Shown: piece after piece, positions 11,251 through 23,000 of the stretch
Layout: each line of letters opens with the position of its first letter
Numbering within the stretch: position 1 is the stretch's first letter
NCBI GenBank assembly: GCA_000320545.1
Contig: ADNK01001581.1
Span: 1-37,500, forward strand
Direction: 5' to 3'
DNA length: 37,500 nucleotides
Source of the DNA: Bigelowiella natans CCMP2755
Taxonomy: Eukaryota; Cercozoa; Chlorarachniophyceae
Notes under the pieces: generated by a model
The model's database searches: none
What the model saw: the letters and a program-made list of their open reading frames with translations, nothing else
What the model was told of the DNA's origin: nothing
Translations under genes and position numbers: made by a program

Positions 11251-12280
11251 AATATCGAGAACCGCTGATTGATTATACATTATGCTGCTTCTAGGATTTC
11301 AGTATTGGGGAAACTGGTTTTTATCTTTATGCGTTTGGATCATGATCTTAGCTGGCCATGTGTACGCTAAGCAGACGAAGGGGATTCTTCTCCTAGCAGC
11401 TGAGTAGTAGCAGCAGCAGCATGCAGCATAGATATGCCTCCACAAATGGACTCTCGAGTGTATCCTGAAAATGCTGTCTTCATGATTACTGATATATACA
11501 TTTAGATTTGTATTTTCATATCAGATAAGAATATATACATAAAATAAATAAATATATATATATATATATATATAAATATGTGTGTGTGTGTGTGTGTGTG
11601 TGTGTATACATATTTGCAAAATCGATATGTTGATATCCTTACGCTTCATCCTCTGTTTAGGCTGGTTTTCATCTCGATGGTATTTGTGACACGTAAGGAG
11701 TTTCGGCAGCAAAATAACATAACACAGCCGGAATGTAAAGACTGTTGTTGCAGTGCGGAGTGTGAAGACTGCTGCTTCTCCTTCTGGTGAGTATCTCTTG
11801 GCCATTAAATAGAAGGCATTGACGTTGATGATGATGACAGTGAGGAGGAGGAGAAGAGTTTACGATTCTGCAAGGAAATGTGCACAATCGGCATGCTCTC
11901 ATTAGCATAGGAGGAGAGGCGGTTGAGTTATTGTATAGGAATTTGCAATGCTGCATTTGCACGATTGCAATCACTTCATCTGAAACGCTAATAGAGAATG
12001 AACGTTGATACAATCCCCGCAAATCTGTATCGATTTGGACGACCAACCGTTCTGGTCGCTGATAGTTGTTTCTTTGTGTGCCATCCAGCGTCGCCAAAGC
12101 CTATCGATAACTCGCTATTTTGTTCTCATTTGGCGCTGTTTGACTTCGATAATGAGCAGGTTTGCTCCCCTCGTGCTCGCCCAAATGGATCGACATTCCT
12201 TTGGAAGGACAAGAAGCTGTGAATGCGATAGGATGGCAGAGGCACTGGGGCCACCTTTGGACTCGGAGTATGCAATCTAA
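9653..12280 (+). CDS. PLAC8-family cysteine-rich membrane protein
   Basis: Exons: 9653-9890 (ATG start in good context), 10025-10116, 10222-10302, 10429-10480, 10629-10722, an unresolved exon, 11303-11361, 11661-11786, 12160-12280 (TAA). All neighbouring pairs match in phase except around the gap at 10723-11302. The N-terminus is hydrophilic. Exons 2-3 hold a beta-like module, FVRVPWDKKVGDRFLIET then FAVTVPEGTGPGTTIRVELP. The first PLAC8 half is HWRDGICACCNN..SCCLACTCW. A hydrophobic segment follows (NWFLSLCVWIMILAGHV then LVFISMVFV), and the second half is CKDCCCSAECEDCCFSFW then FAPLVLAQMDRHSF. PLAC8/Cys-rich proteins act at membranes in cell-size control, metal resistance or Ca2+ influx in other lineages; which role applies here is unknown. 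A 53-bp exon at 10999-11051 is a possible filler but does not fit the phase. Confidence 0.82.
10025..10302 (+). other. VPxG...FxVTVPxGxxPG module of the PLAC8 protein
   Basis: Two consecutive exons encode two short strands with the same pattern: 'F-V-R-V-P ... G-D-R-F' and 'F-A-V-T-V-P-E-G ... P-G-T-T-I-R-V-E-L-P'. The second matches the recurring V-x-V-P-x-G-x-x-P-G-x-x-(F/I)-x-V motif, which is attached to many unrelated proteins in algae and oomycetes. It precedes the PLAC8 domain and ends exactly at the donor 10302/10303. Its function is not known to me. Confidence 0.6.
10902..11605. repeat. Microsatellites in PLAC8-gene introns
   Basis: (TG)n lies at about 10902-10928, (AT)n at about 11214-11245, (AT)n at about 11551-11575 and (TG)n at about 11579-11605. 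They fall in introns flanking exon 11303-11361. The short Val/Cys or Ile/Tyr ORFs over them are artefacts. Confidence 0.8.
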
Positions 12281-12285
12281 ATAAA
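12280..12285 (+). other. Polyadenylation-like signal AATAAA of the PLAC8 gene
   Basis: AATAAA overlaps the last base of the TAA stop codon at 12278-12280. It is the only canonical hexamer immediately after the PLAC8 reading frame and fits a very short 3' UTR, but a cleavage site cannot be read from the sequence. Confidence 0.4.
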
Positions 12286-13915
12286 AGTATATTGTCATAG
12301 AATCACGACGATGTAATTAAACCACCTAAAGTTAACCATTAAAAAAAATCATCGCACAATCGAGCGCAGCTTGATGAGAACACACATCAAACAATGAACA
12401 TGGTGTATGTGCAGACACAGGCACATGCATGCACAAAGAATTTTGAAACCTCCTAATGCAGTCATCGGCACATGCTTGCTAGCTTGGTCCAGCAAGAACA
12501 AATGCCACAGGTCTAGAGGTGCTCATTTGCAGCATGCCTACTATGCATGGTGTCATGCATGTAGTTAGTTTTAGTGCCTTTTGTGGTTGAAAGGTGTGTT
12601 TTCATCACATCTTTGAACCACTACGTACTAGACTACTAGACTAGACCCTTAGACTTTGATGGGCACAAACACTAGCACATAGCTTGTGTGCGTGTGCATG
12701 TGAGCACGTTTTGAATGGCAGTCGGGCAGTTTGCTCGATCATATGACAGGGCAACGAAAATTCAGTTTCGGGCCTAGCTAGCAGTAGCACGATTGGCTAA
12801 ATTGAGTCACTAGCTTTCGAACCCACTACAAACCGCAGTATTTTCGCATCAGAAACACACAAGAAATTGTGGACATTCGGTTCGCGCTCTGTGCGGCTAC
12901 ACTAGTACAGCTAGAGAACGCACGCTGGCAAGCACAGCATTGTTTTATGGCTTGCACGTCATGCATGCGCACTTGTTTCGTAGCTCGTAGCTTGCGCTAG
13001 TGCACGCAAAAATCGAATAAAAAGACAATTTATTGCATTGATTCTCACTGTACGTGTGTGTGGATGGCATTTTTGTGTACAGGGCAATGCATGATTGCTT
13101 GACTGGCTAGCTGGTGCCGTGCGGCATGAAGTCGTTAGCACCGTTCAACCGCGGCTAGGAGGCCTGAAACCACAGAATGTGAGCCATTTGGCCAAATACC
13201 GTTTGTTCCATGAGCATGCTCTGTGAGTGCGTGCACATTCGCCAACCAACCTGCTAGCATGCATCACATGTAAATGAAATACGAGTATCAAAATTTGACT
13301 TGAATGAATATCAATAACTTTCATGTTGCATCGCCAAAAATATCTGGTGCACTTGTTTCATGCAGCTCACCATGCAATGACAACCAGCAAGAAGCGATTG
13401 ACATTCTAGCATGCGGCACTCAAATGACAAGTTGTGAACACGCATGTGCCGCATGGGCGTGCTAGCGTGCACTAATGTGCGTCAGTTCCTGAATGGGTTC
13501 TCATGCTGTCATGCTAGCGCATTAGCGGCATGCATGTCAATCATCCAGGGACTGACCATGCGCGTTTCATTGCAAGTAGTAAAAAAAAAAAAATGTAGAC
13601 AGTGGCATTTGCAACACACATGACACGTGCTAGCGTCCTGATTGTCCATTGCAAATGCACATGCAGGCATGCACGATGCACACCATGATCATGGCAGAAA
13701 ATGCACATGCTGCGCTTGTTTAGGCTGGCTGCTCCGCTCTGAAGCACCAATTCAAGTGAACACACGCATGTGTGTGCGTACCGATGCGATTCGGAGTCTT
13801 GCGCGCTTTTGATTTCGCCACGTTCAGTGCAAAAGGAAAGATTTGGATTTTTCAATGCTTTGCAACTGCTAACATGTCAAAGACTTCATTCATTCACATA
13901 ACTTTCCACACTGAT
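12286..13915. repeat. Convergent intergenic spacer rich in CATG/CTAG palindromes
   Basis: This 1.6-kb spacer lies between the 3' ends of the PLAC8 gene and the IP3R-type channel gene. It is filled with GCATGC, CATGCA, TGCATG and GCTAGC words, for example around 12425, 12540, 12960, 13260, 13430 and 13520-13535. These recur irregularly and not as a fixed-length tandem unit. No coding exon is supportable; the longest open frame (13541-13855, minus) looks like repeat translation. Confidence 0.65.
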
Positions 13916-14663
13916 CTACCCTTCCTGCTTGTGGTCGAAACTCACATGCTTTCCAGCCTTTGTAAAGACATCGTCATCATCGTCTGACAAATCGCTAAAA
14001 GTTTCGTCTGCAGAGGAGTCACGAAGGTGCATAGTGCGCTCGAATCTAAACATGTAAGAAACACAAGTCAAAACGTAACCATCCTTCAAATTTAGCCAAG
14101 AAGTTGACGGAAAATAAATAATTTTCAACTTTTTGCTTCTGCATTCGTACACACAGGCATGATAGACAGAGGTAAAAAAACGAAAAAATAAAATAAATTT
14201 ATAAAAAATGGATTTAAAAACATACGGAATTATCCGGAACACTTTTGTGTCGTCAGTTATGAACTTCGAGACCTGCAACCATATTCAAAACTGCATTAGA
14301 TATTACTGTACAGCGTGAGAAATTAAGAGCACTGGTATATTCATGGAATCGATTTACAAGTGTACATTGTGGATAGAATCAATGGGTTGTACCAAAAGCT
14401 CAAGTCCAGTAAACTTCTCAGGGTGCTTTGAAGCACGTTCCAAGATATAGTATTTGAGATAGACGTATGACCACATGTTGTGCTCGACTGATATTGTTTA
14501 AAAAAAACACAATCGGTATATATAACCCGCTGAAAGTGTAGTCCTAACTCGAGATTGTCCCAACTCAAAGATTACCTTGAATGTGATGCTCATAGCCTTT
14601 GTGATCAGAACACTTATTAAATGTTTCATGATCGATGCGACACAAGAAACACTTTGTGGAAGC
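13916..14663 (-). other. Channel C-terminus: Cys/His module and acidic tail (4 exons)
   Basis: Exons 14576-14663, 14366-14487, 14226-14272 and 13916-14045 join in phase. The first encodes STKCFLCRIDHETFNKCSDH and ends HHIQ. The second starts VEHNMWSYVYLKYYI and includes KFTGLELLV. Together they reproduce the C-x2-C ... H ... EHN(M/L)W zinc-finger-like fold and the following (Y/H)-T-G-x-E segment found just after S6 in IP3Rs and RyRs. The tail (VSKFITDDTKVFRII, then FERTMHLRDSS) ends in a strongly acidic stretch, DLSDDDDDVFTKAGKH, before TAG. The tail is shorter than the coiled-coil tail of animal IP3Rs. Confidence 0.85.
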
Positions 14664-16998
14664 CTGAACATGAATTCAAAGCTGTGAGCTAATACATGCT
14701 AAAAAGGAGAATATTGCTTTTTGAGAATTCGGCAGAATTTTTCACCTCCTGATGAATTGCATCCCTCGTTGCTCGCATCTCAGCGAAAGTATCGATGATA
14801 ATACCTAAGAACCACCATTTCAATGAGATGAATTTATCTCACAATGAAGCATCATATGGATAAGGCTTCGATCTTTGCCATCATTTTACAATCGCAATAC
14901 CGCCGAAAGATAGCAATATGCGGACATCTACCGCAATACTTACCGGTAATAATGGCCACCAGAATAGTATTCACGATGAGGAAAAAAGATAGGTCGAACA
15001 AAGGCGTAAAGATCATCTCTGGATTATGCGTGAAAGTCTGATATTAAACATAGCAAGAGAGAAACCGTCACATACAGTTTCAATGCGCGTTCCACAACTA
15101 TAGTTGCGCCAAGTTCAAAGTACCCAGGCAAATAATAAACTGACAAGTAGGTACCGGTGTGTTTCGGAATCCTAAGTCGATGGATTTCTGGACGCAATCA
15201 AAAAGGTTCCCACAAGTGTACGCCTATTTTGAGTATAGAAGTTTGAGATTTAAGTGTGAATGGCACATCGTTATTATCAAGTATAAATTCGGATAGAAAA
15301 CTCATTTAAAAATTCTTTGTGTCTGTGCAGTGAAAAATACTCTCATCGTCGTAAATGTGATAAGTTTTTTACAGTATAATACCGTGTCATCGTCAACATT
15401 GAACAAAATCTTGTTGCGGAAGAAGACGAAGATGATGACAGCATATACATAGACGATGATGAGTCCAAGAACAATAGTGGCCACGATCCTATGTTAATGA
15501 ATAAGACAGATCTTAATTCCTCCCCCTCTCTTCTAATAAGTATAATTATGCAGCATTCTTTCCTTCAATGCCAGTTTCAATGCACATGCGCAAATGATAT
15601 ATACCTATATTTGTGCCTTTTGATGACAAATACAATACTCCTAAGATTTTCCACGTATTGAACGATGTCCACCTGTGGAACCAGATTAATCGGACAAAAA
15701 ATTAGTGTTTGTAGATCCAAATGTAAAATTCTCACACACGCACGCAAACACGCACACACGCACATACGCACGCGCGCACACATACATACACACCATGTGT
15801 TTGTGTATGATATAACTAAATAAATAAACAAATATGCTTTATATTATACTATGTATTCGTAGCACTTGTACGTGTTACATATACTCTCACACATATACTC
15901 GCACATAGCTACAACACATATTTCAGTATATGTATATTATATTGAGAAGGATAGGTTTGTGTAATCACATATATGTATTGTTTTGTGATCTTAGGGTTTT
16001 AATTCTTTTTTTTTTCTTAAAACAGATCGAATGCACAAATGACCATATGGAAAGCAACCCAAAGTGGAGAATGAACAACGGCTAGAGCCTAGTTAAATTG
16101 AAAAAATAAATAATCGAATAAGTCTGTGATGCTATCCGCCAGTAAAAACAAAAAATATGAGGGATAAATCATAAGTGCATAGAAAATGCAACGGCTTGCT
16201 TATCATTTCATTGTGCATTTGATGTAGGGAAGTATGACCGCCATTATCAGATATAAAGCGTAGTAGGTCAAGAGTGGAATTCTGGTTGCTATCTGAATGT
16301 GCCTGGTTAATTTCTGCATAAAGCACGACAAACATCCACTGACATCAGACAATCCTACACGTATGAGGGCATTTAGAGGGAAGTAGAGTATCATTGTATT
16401 GTAGGCACCCGCTATACCATAGACCCACACATCCACTCACCCATACACAAACACACCCACACATGCACGGCCCGAAGAGATTGTTTTATCAAATCATAAC
16501 CGTAAAAAGAATAAATGGATTGTCTTCTCATTTCTCGTTTGATGTCTTTGACTAACAAGGAAAATTCTGAATGAAAATAGCTCATGGATGTATACACGAA
16601 AACCTGAATTCCGAGTAATGAAACAATGGGAAAGCAGAAAGCTGTCTGGCCTACTTAGTTTCCATATGATCCATCGCTTGATTATCATGTTCCAACATTT
16701 TCAAGTAATGGCTTTGTAAAAAATACGATACTCTATTATTATTAAATGTATTCTTGGGCCTGCCATTTTTCCCGTACTATTCCCTGGTGGGAAAGAAAAA
16801 ATGTTGTTTCCCCGCCCCCCGTTCCATGTTACAATTACAATGAATACCTATTGACTCATTCCCAGTTGATTCATTGTGATGATCCCTAGATCTATCGTTA
16901 CACAACATAGAGCAACCATCAGCTCCAAAATTGCGAATAACGTTGCTTTTCACCCGTAAAAACAACTTGCGTGTTTGTTTGTACACACACATGCATTA

Positions 16999-17029
<31 letters not shown>

Positions 17030-20000
17030 TATGAGGGTGAAAATGGGATTTTGAGAATGTAGAAAATCATGTAAATTAATATGTGAATATACACATACTC
17101 CACACACAATCGCATAAACCCAATTTATCTCAGTTGAAACCTTTCTGGCTCACTTTGTTTCTTGTTCTTTTGTTCGACTTGATCCTTCATTTTAACCCAA
17201 AAACAAGAGTGAGTAGGCCTTTCTAATAAAAGTCTGGACGAGAGGTAGAAATATGCAAAGACTTTTAATTTTAAGGAAAAACTTGAAACCACCTGCTTCT
17301 CTGTTATGACCCATCCTTTGGGAACAAGACCAGCATTCTCCCCATCAGTTGGATATGAAATATTACTGCTTTCATGGTATGCCTTGGATATGGTTTTGCA
17401 GTGTTAATTCATTGATCAAATTTGTTTCTTGGCGACTAAATTATTTATCATTACAATAAGTGTTGCGACTAGAATATGACCTGATAAAAAGCGACGAGAT
17501 CTTCTCCCAAAAACCACGATGATATCATCAAAACCCTAATATACACAAACAACAAAGCGTTTTAAAGCTGCTTGTGTTTCCACCTCTCTGAATTACGATG
17601 CTTTTAACATATTGCTATTGAATGGAAAAAAGTAATCTTAACGTCAAGGCATCATTTCTGTATACGACGTTGCTACGAGATGAAGTACTCCCAAGATGGG
17701 AAACGTCGCTCTTAGAGCTTCGCAATTGGAGTCGGAATCCTCGGTCAACGTGTGGCCTTTAAGAGTAAATAAATGCAGCTTTGTAATGGCAGAACCAATT
17801 ATTGGCAATGTCAATCTACCGCCGGCGATACCATGATACATTGAAACAGTTGTGAATGAATGCCTTTATACCGTCGTACTTCAGCGCACAAGATGTGTTT
17901 GGAGGTCGGAAAAGCAGCAAACCTCCTTCATATCTAGACCTTTGCAAAATATGTGAGTTACAGTTGGTTTCCAAATGTTACCATAGCACCCAATGCACTG
18001 ACCATGTAATCAGAAGAATGTTAGTAACGACAACGAGGAAGTACGTAACAAGCCAAATTAAATCGAAATTATTCCGTAATCTGTTTATCAGCCTGATGGA
18101 TCAAAGAAAAGGCGAAAAAATCAAGTTGTTGATCCAGAACCTCTGGCTTCTTTGGCTGTGAGCATTGACCGAGAATAAAATTAACAATTTCTATGATGCG
18201 ACTAATTTCGGGCTAATTCACCATTTGGTACGACCTCACATCCTTGTTAGGAACTCAAATCCGAAATTTCATTAACACCCATATGACATATGTAAGGTAG
18301 TTGCGCATATGTTCATGCTATATCTAGTTTCAGGAAAAATTATACCCTTTCATCGCAGACGAATGTGCTGGTAAAAATAATTGCCCATATTCCCGTAAAA
18401 AATATTTGAAGAATCTCGGCAGCTGATGGTAGAAAATGGAAAAAGAATAATAAGGGAAATATGTAAACGTCGGAAAACTCTCACCTTTTCGTTATGAAAC
18501 TCGGCGATTTTCCACAAACTTGTGGATTTCTCCATGAAGACGGTGATTCGTTTGTCCTTATCTCCTTCCTCAAGCTACACAGTACGTGAAAATCTCATGA
18601 ACTCTTTTAGTGATCGTACTCGGAAATATTGCAAACATACCGCCGCGTCACGTATAGTTCGTCTCAAATCGGCAAAGCTTTGGCCAATATTAAATTGCCT
18701 TTTAAAGATTTACAATAAACGCGAGTTGCAGATAAACCCAAAATCACTTTTGTCTGAAAAATACCATGGCTTTACGAAAAAAACTCTGTCAAGCTCCTTG
18801 TTCGCATGGACAACTTCGCACTGTACTAAAGATTCGGCCTAACACATCACAGCAACCAACACGCAACGAAGTTAAACATATTACTGGCACAATAAAAACT
18901 ATACAAATTTTGGAATGAAATACAATTCCTAGAAATATTGCGATCCCCTACATACTTTCACAGAGAGAAAATAAATTCCCTCTTTTAAATCATAAATAGA
19001 TACGATGCAATCCAACGAAATATCGATTACTAATGAACTACCAATCGATGTTGACAAGGGATTTTAAGGATTAATTCCCTGTTCTTCACGTAGTTCCTAA
19101 TATTTATTTCATGCGCATCGTAAATATTTTACGAAGATGGTTAGATTATGTACTGTATATGCAAACAAGTAGTTAAATTTTTGTATCAAGAACTGTGCTT
19201 TCATCTGACCTCCACTCTTCTAGCACCTCCTTAATTCTCTTCACTTCATGCGGTTTGCCAGCATCCGTTATAGTTGTCAAGTAACCCCTATTTTAATATG
19301 TTAATTTCGGAGCCTCACATACACATCCTTTTCCCCATATTTGTCTTTTTGACAATTGCAAGTTCAAATGCAAACATAACTCACTATCAGTATCTCCTAT
19401 AACGCACACTTTTAGAATTGAGATGCATCTATGAGAAGAATGCACTCTATGGATAATTACATCCATTGTATATACCACAAAAAGAATATACCAGCGCACA
19501 TGCATGCATGCATCTTCATGGATATGTGCATGAACATGTGTATGCGTGTGAGTGCTTGAATATGTCAGGAAAAGTATAATTGCATGAGGAGTGCACACAA
19601 TATGCACTCACCAATACAAACAGACAATTTCAATATCCTCCGCATCAGTTGGGTGTGCCTTAAACCCATCCTTGATACTAAATAATCACAATTCAGACAC
19701 TATCTTAGATACAAGAATGAATTCCTTAGCATCATCTCAAAAAAACTGAACTCGAATTGCCACGGTATCTAATCTAGCAGTTAAAACGAAAATCGCTATG
19801 ATACTTTTGTAATTTTTCGTGATACAGATCCGTGTGCCAGACAAGCAACTTTTTCAGGACCTGGTCACGTATAAATAACAAATAATAGGCAATTTAAGTG
19901 GCGCATATATTTGAACCGACGAATATTTACAACACCTACGCACATGTGTCTTTGATGTAACGTTTTTGGATTTTTAATGAAGTGAAGCAAAAGGGCACTT

Positions 20001-23000
20001 AAAGCTAGAAAAATATAGAATGTATACATATAATTATGCACATATACAAAGTTTTACCTTTAACGGGCTTACATCTCCATCAGCTCGAATTGTAGTGTCG
20101 CGATTTAGCAGTCTAGCTTGGAAACTTATTGTCTTGCTGTTATTGCCCTCCATAATCGCAGATAGCAATTTCAGGATGTGTATCTCAATCTGGAAAAAAA
20201 TATAAATATTTGGAAATGCTCTCTCATATTAATCGATGAAAACCAACCCACGCAATGTTAAATTGCACGGCAATGTACATATAACTGGCATCTAAACAAT
20301 GCATTCAGAACGAATGTAAGATTAAGACACATATCATATTCCGATGAAAACAGTTCTTTATTTTTAAGGTGTCGTACATCTCTTAGCTTTCTCCTCAGGT
20401 ACTCTTTCTGTTCTTCGAGTGCCGCTACGTCTTTACCTTTGCCAGGTCGATATTGATATAACTTTCGGCATAACTCCAACAGTACAAAACATGATTCATA
20501 AATCTCATCCATTGTTCCTATCAATCGTTGGTTCTCCCTAGCAGGCCCAACGCACATCTCCCGCAGTACTCGTAATGCATCTCGCACCAGCTCCAGCATT
20601 GTAGAACGTTGCTGCGCATAACCTTGGTGTTTGTCAATCATCTCTTTCAGATCTTTTTGCAATGCATGGACAAACCAGACTGCCTCAGAGACAAGATTTT
20701 GATCCCTTTCACCCTCTTGGTCGCGTAAGTAATCTGCTGTCCCTGTTCGTACTCCTCCCATGCATAAACGAAACAAAAATCCCAGAGACAACTCAACAAG
20801 ACTCAACTCTTCCGCTTGGTGTTTTAGATAGTGCTGCTTTGCTTCCTGTTGGTGCATGAGCACCCGCTGCTGGAAATCGTGCAAAATATCCCTTACGACC
20901 GCTAGCACACGATTTTCTTGATCATTCTTCATTATTCTTAAGTACCTGAACATACATTATAGGAACAAACGTGAAAAATAAATAATAAAATGTACGTAAG
21001 AGTGGAATTACACACGCAAAATATTCAAATAATTTTGTTATTCGGATAAGTAATGCAAAGCACCATGTATTTTGTATAAAAAAAATTACTCTCTCTGAAT
21101 CTTTGGGTCGCCAGTATTCAGAAGAATATTAGCCAAGAATAAACCCTCGCGTGTTGCTGTCCCTGTTCTTGACCCCTTTCCCAAATGGCAATAAGAATCA
21201 ATAATTAAGTCTACGGATAACTCCGCAAATCTAAAATCTTTTGCAAGTAACAATCGGCGGAGAGCAAAATCCTCAGTGTCGTCGGGATAAGAATATCCTA
21301 TACCATTGAACGGCTTGGAATCTCTCTTGTGTTTGGAGGACCATGTGCGCAGCATTTGGATTACTACTCGGTAAAGTAGACTCGACTTTTCGTTTCTACC
21401 GAAGTCTTCTTTGATAATGTTACGGATACTGCTAAATAAATCTAAGACCCCAAGAACAGTTTCCTTCCGCTTTGCATCTGTGATGTCTGGATCAGATTCC
21501 GAGTTAGCAATCGAGTTATGTATGAGACCAAGCGTCTGCGCTTGGCTATCCTCTTTCTCTATGCCTGGACTTTCTCGACAAAGTGTTTGAAATACGTAAA
21601 GTATAAGCCAAGTCGGTAACAGAATAAGAATACAGCAAATAAAGTATAAAATAATTGGTCCTGACCAGACCAACTCCTTCAAAATCTTACACAAGAAGTT
21701 CAAACCTCTGAAAATTCGTGACTTCCATGAAGCACCATCGGTGTATCTAGAGTCGTCTTCTTCTTTCATATATTGATTATCAACATTGAACATGAACTCT
21801 TGTTCCTTTCGATCGACAGCCGAATCATTAGACGGTTTCTTCGAATTCATGTCTTCCTTGGAGGAGCGTTGGATAATGTACTCAAGACGAGATGATAAGG
21901 AATCCTGTTTCTCAACGACGTGACTTGGAAAGTGTCGCAGATCTGGTGAGATATGCGACAAAGAACACTTGGTGCAAAACAACCCCTCACGGTCTAAATC
22001 CATGTTGGGGCAGTAAAGATTACCTTTAGTGGCATCTTTGTTACCCTGTCTTTTTTTGTGATTACATGAAGTATTTGGAGTTTTCATGTCCTCTTTCCCA
22101 AAGTGCTCGGTACTATTCATCAACTTTTTAACCTGTCTATTTAGCTCAGATGCAATGGATTTAATACCTTCTTCCTTTACTTGTTGTTCGAAAGAAATGT
22201 ATTTTTCTAAATCCAAATCCGCATCTTGATGTCGCCGATTTTCTTCTTTGAAATTTCTGTACTCAGGATCTAGAGTACGCCAGTATAACCGTTCCTTTAA
22301 CGTCTCAATCATTTTTTTCCAAGGACCGCTCTCGTGCTCATTTAAAACCTCGCATAATTCAAGATAGTTGTAAAGAGGTAGCCCAGCCTTTTCCAAGTTA
22401 TCAACAAAGCCTCTAATACTTCCTTCAGGAACTTGTAACTCCTTTTTAACTGATCTGATTTTTTCCACCCATTTAGCAACGACTTTCGGATCTGTAACTT
22501 TTGAGTTCTGTTTCACCATGCACATGAGCCGCGACACAATAGGACCGACAAGACCATACGTATATTCCATTACCTCAAGGAATAAAGTTTTCCCAGGACC
22601 CTCAGGAATTTGTTTTCTGTTCTTACCCACGAGAGGAATTGGGAACTTTTGGGAGTGTTTTATCTCCACCAGATACGGCCTAAGTACTTTAACGTGTGCT
22701 AGAAAATGGTCAACAATTCTATTGAAAATTCCGAGAGCCGTGTTATTCACGTGAGCCGTGTGAATCCATGCCTCGTGTAGAAAGAGGAGAGTGGCTTTGC
22801 GAACACGATTGCATTCCCTAGCACGGGCATCGAAAACATACCAAAGCTTGGATGGACTAAATCGGGTTGCATAACCAATAACAGTCTTCGGACTATATTT
22901 CCCTTTGCAACTGTCTTCTAATTTTTCCATCAACATTTTGGCATCAAGAAGATTTTGCATGCGGTTTTCTGCTTTTGAATGTTTCCCCTGTGCTGTTGCT

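Noticed and set aside
13541-13855. 104-codon minus-strand open frame downstream of the channel gene
   Set aside because: It lies in the CATG-rich spacer, and its Cys/His content mirrors the repeat words and not a protein family.
15038-15154. A microexon restoring a glycine-rich selectivity filter
   Set aside because: No stretch with codons for GGxGD between usable AG and GT sites was found on the minus strand, and the flanking exons already join in phase.
18346-18422. Hydrophobic frame of this exon (AEILQIFFTGIWAIIFTSTF) as an extra membrane helix, with a 14-bp microexon at 18240-18253
   Set aside because: That frame does not match the phase of the preceding exon (ends phase 0 at 18485). 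The alternative frame LPRFFKYFLREYGQLFLP fits both neighbours without a microexon, so it was preferred.
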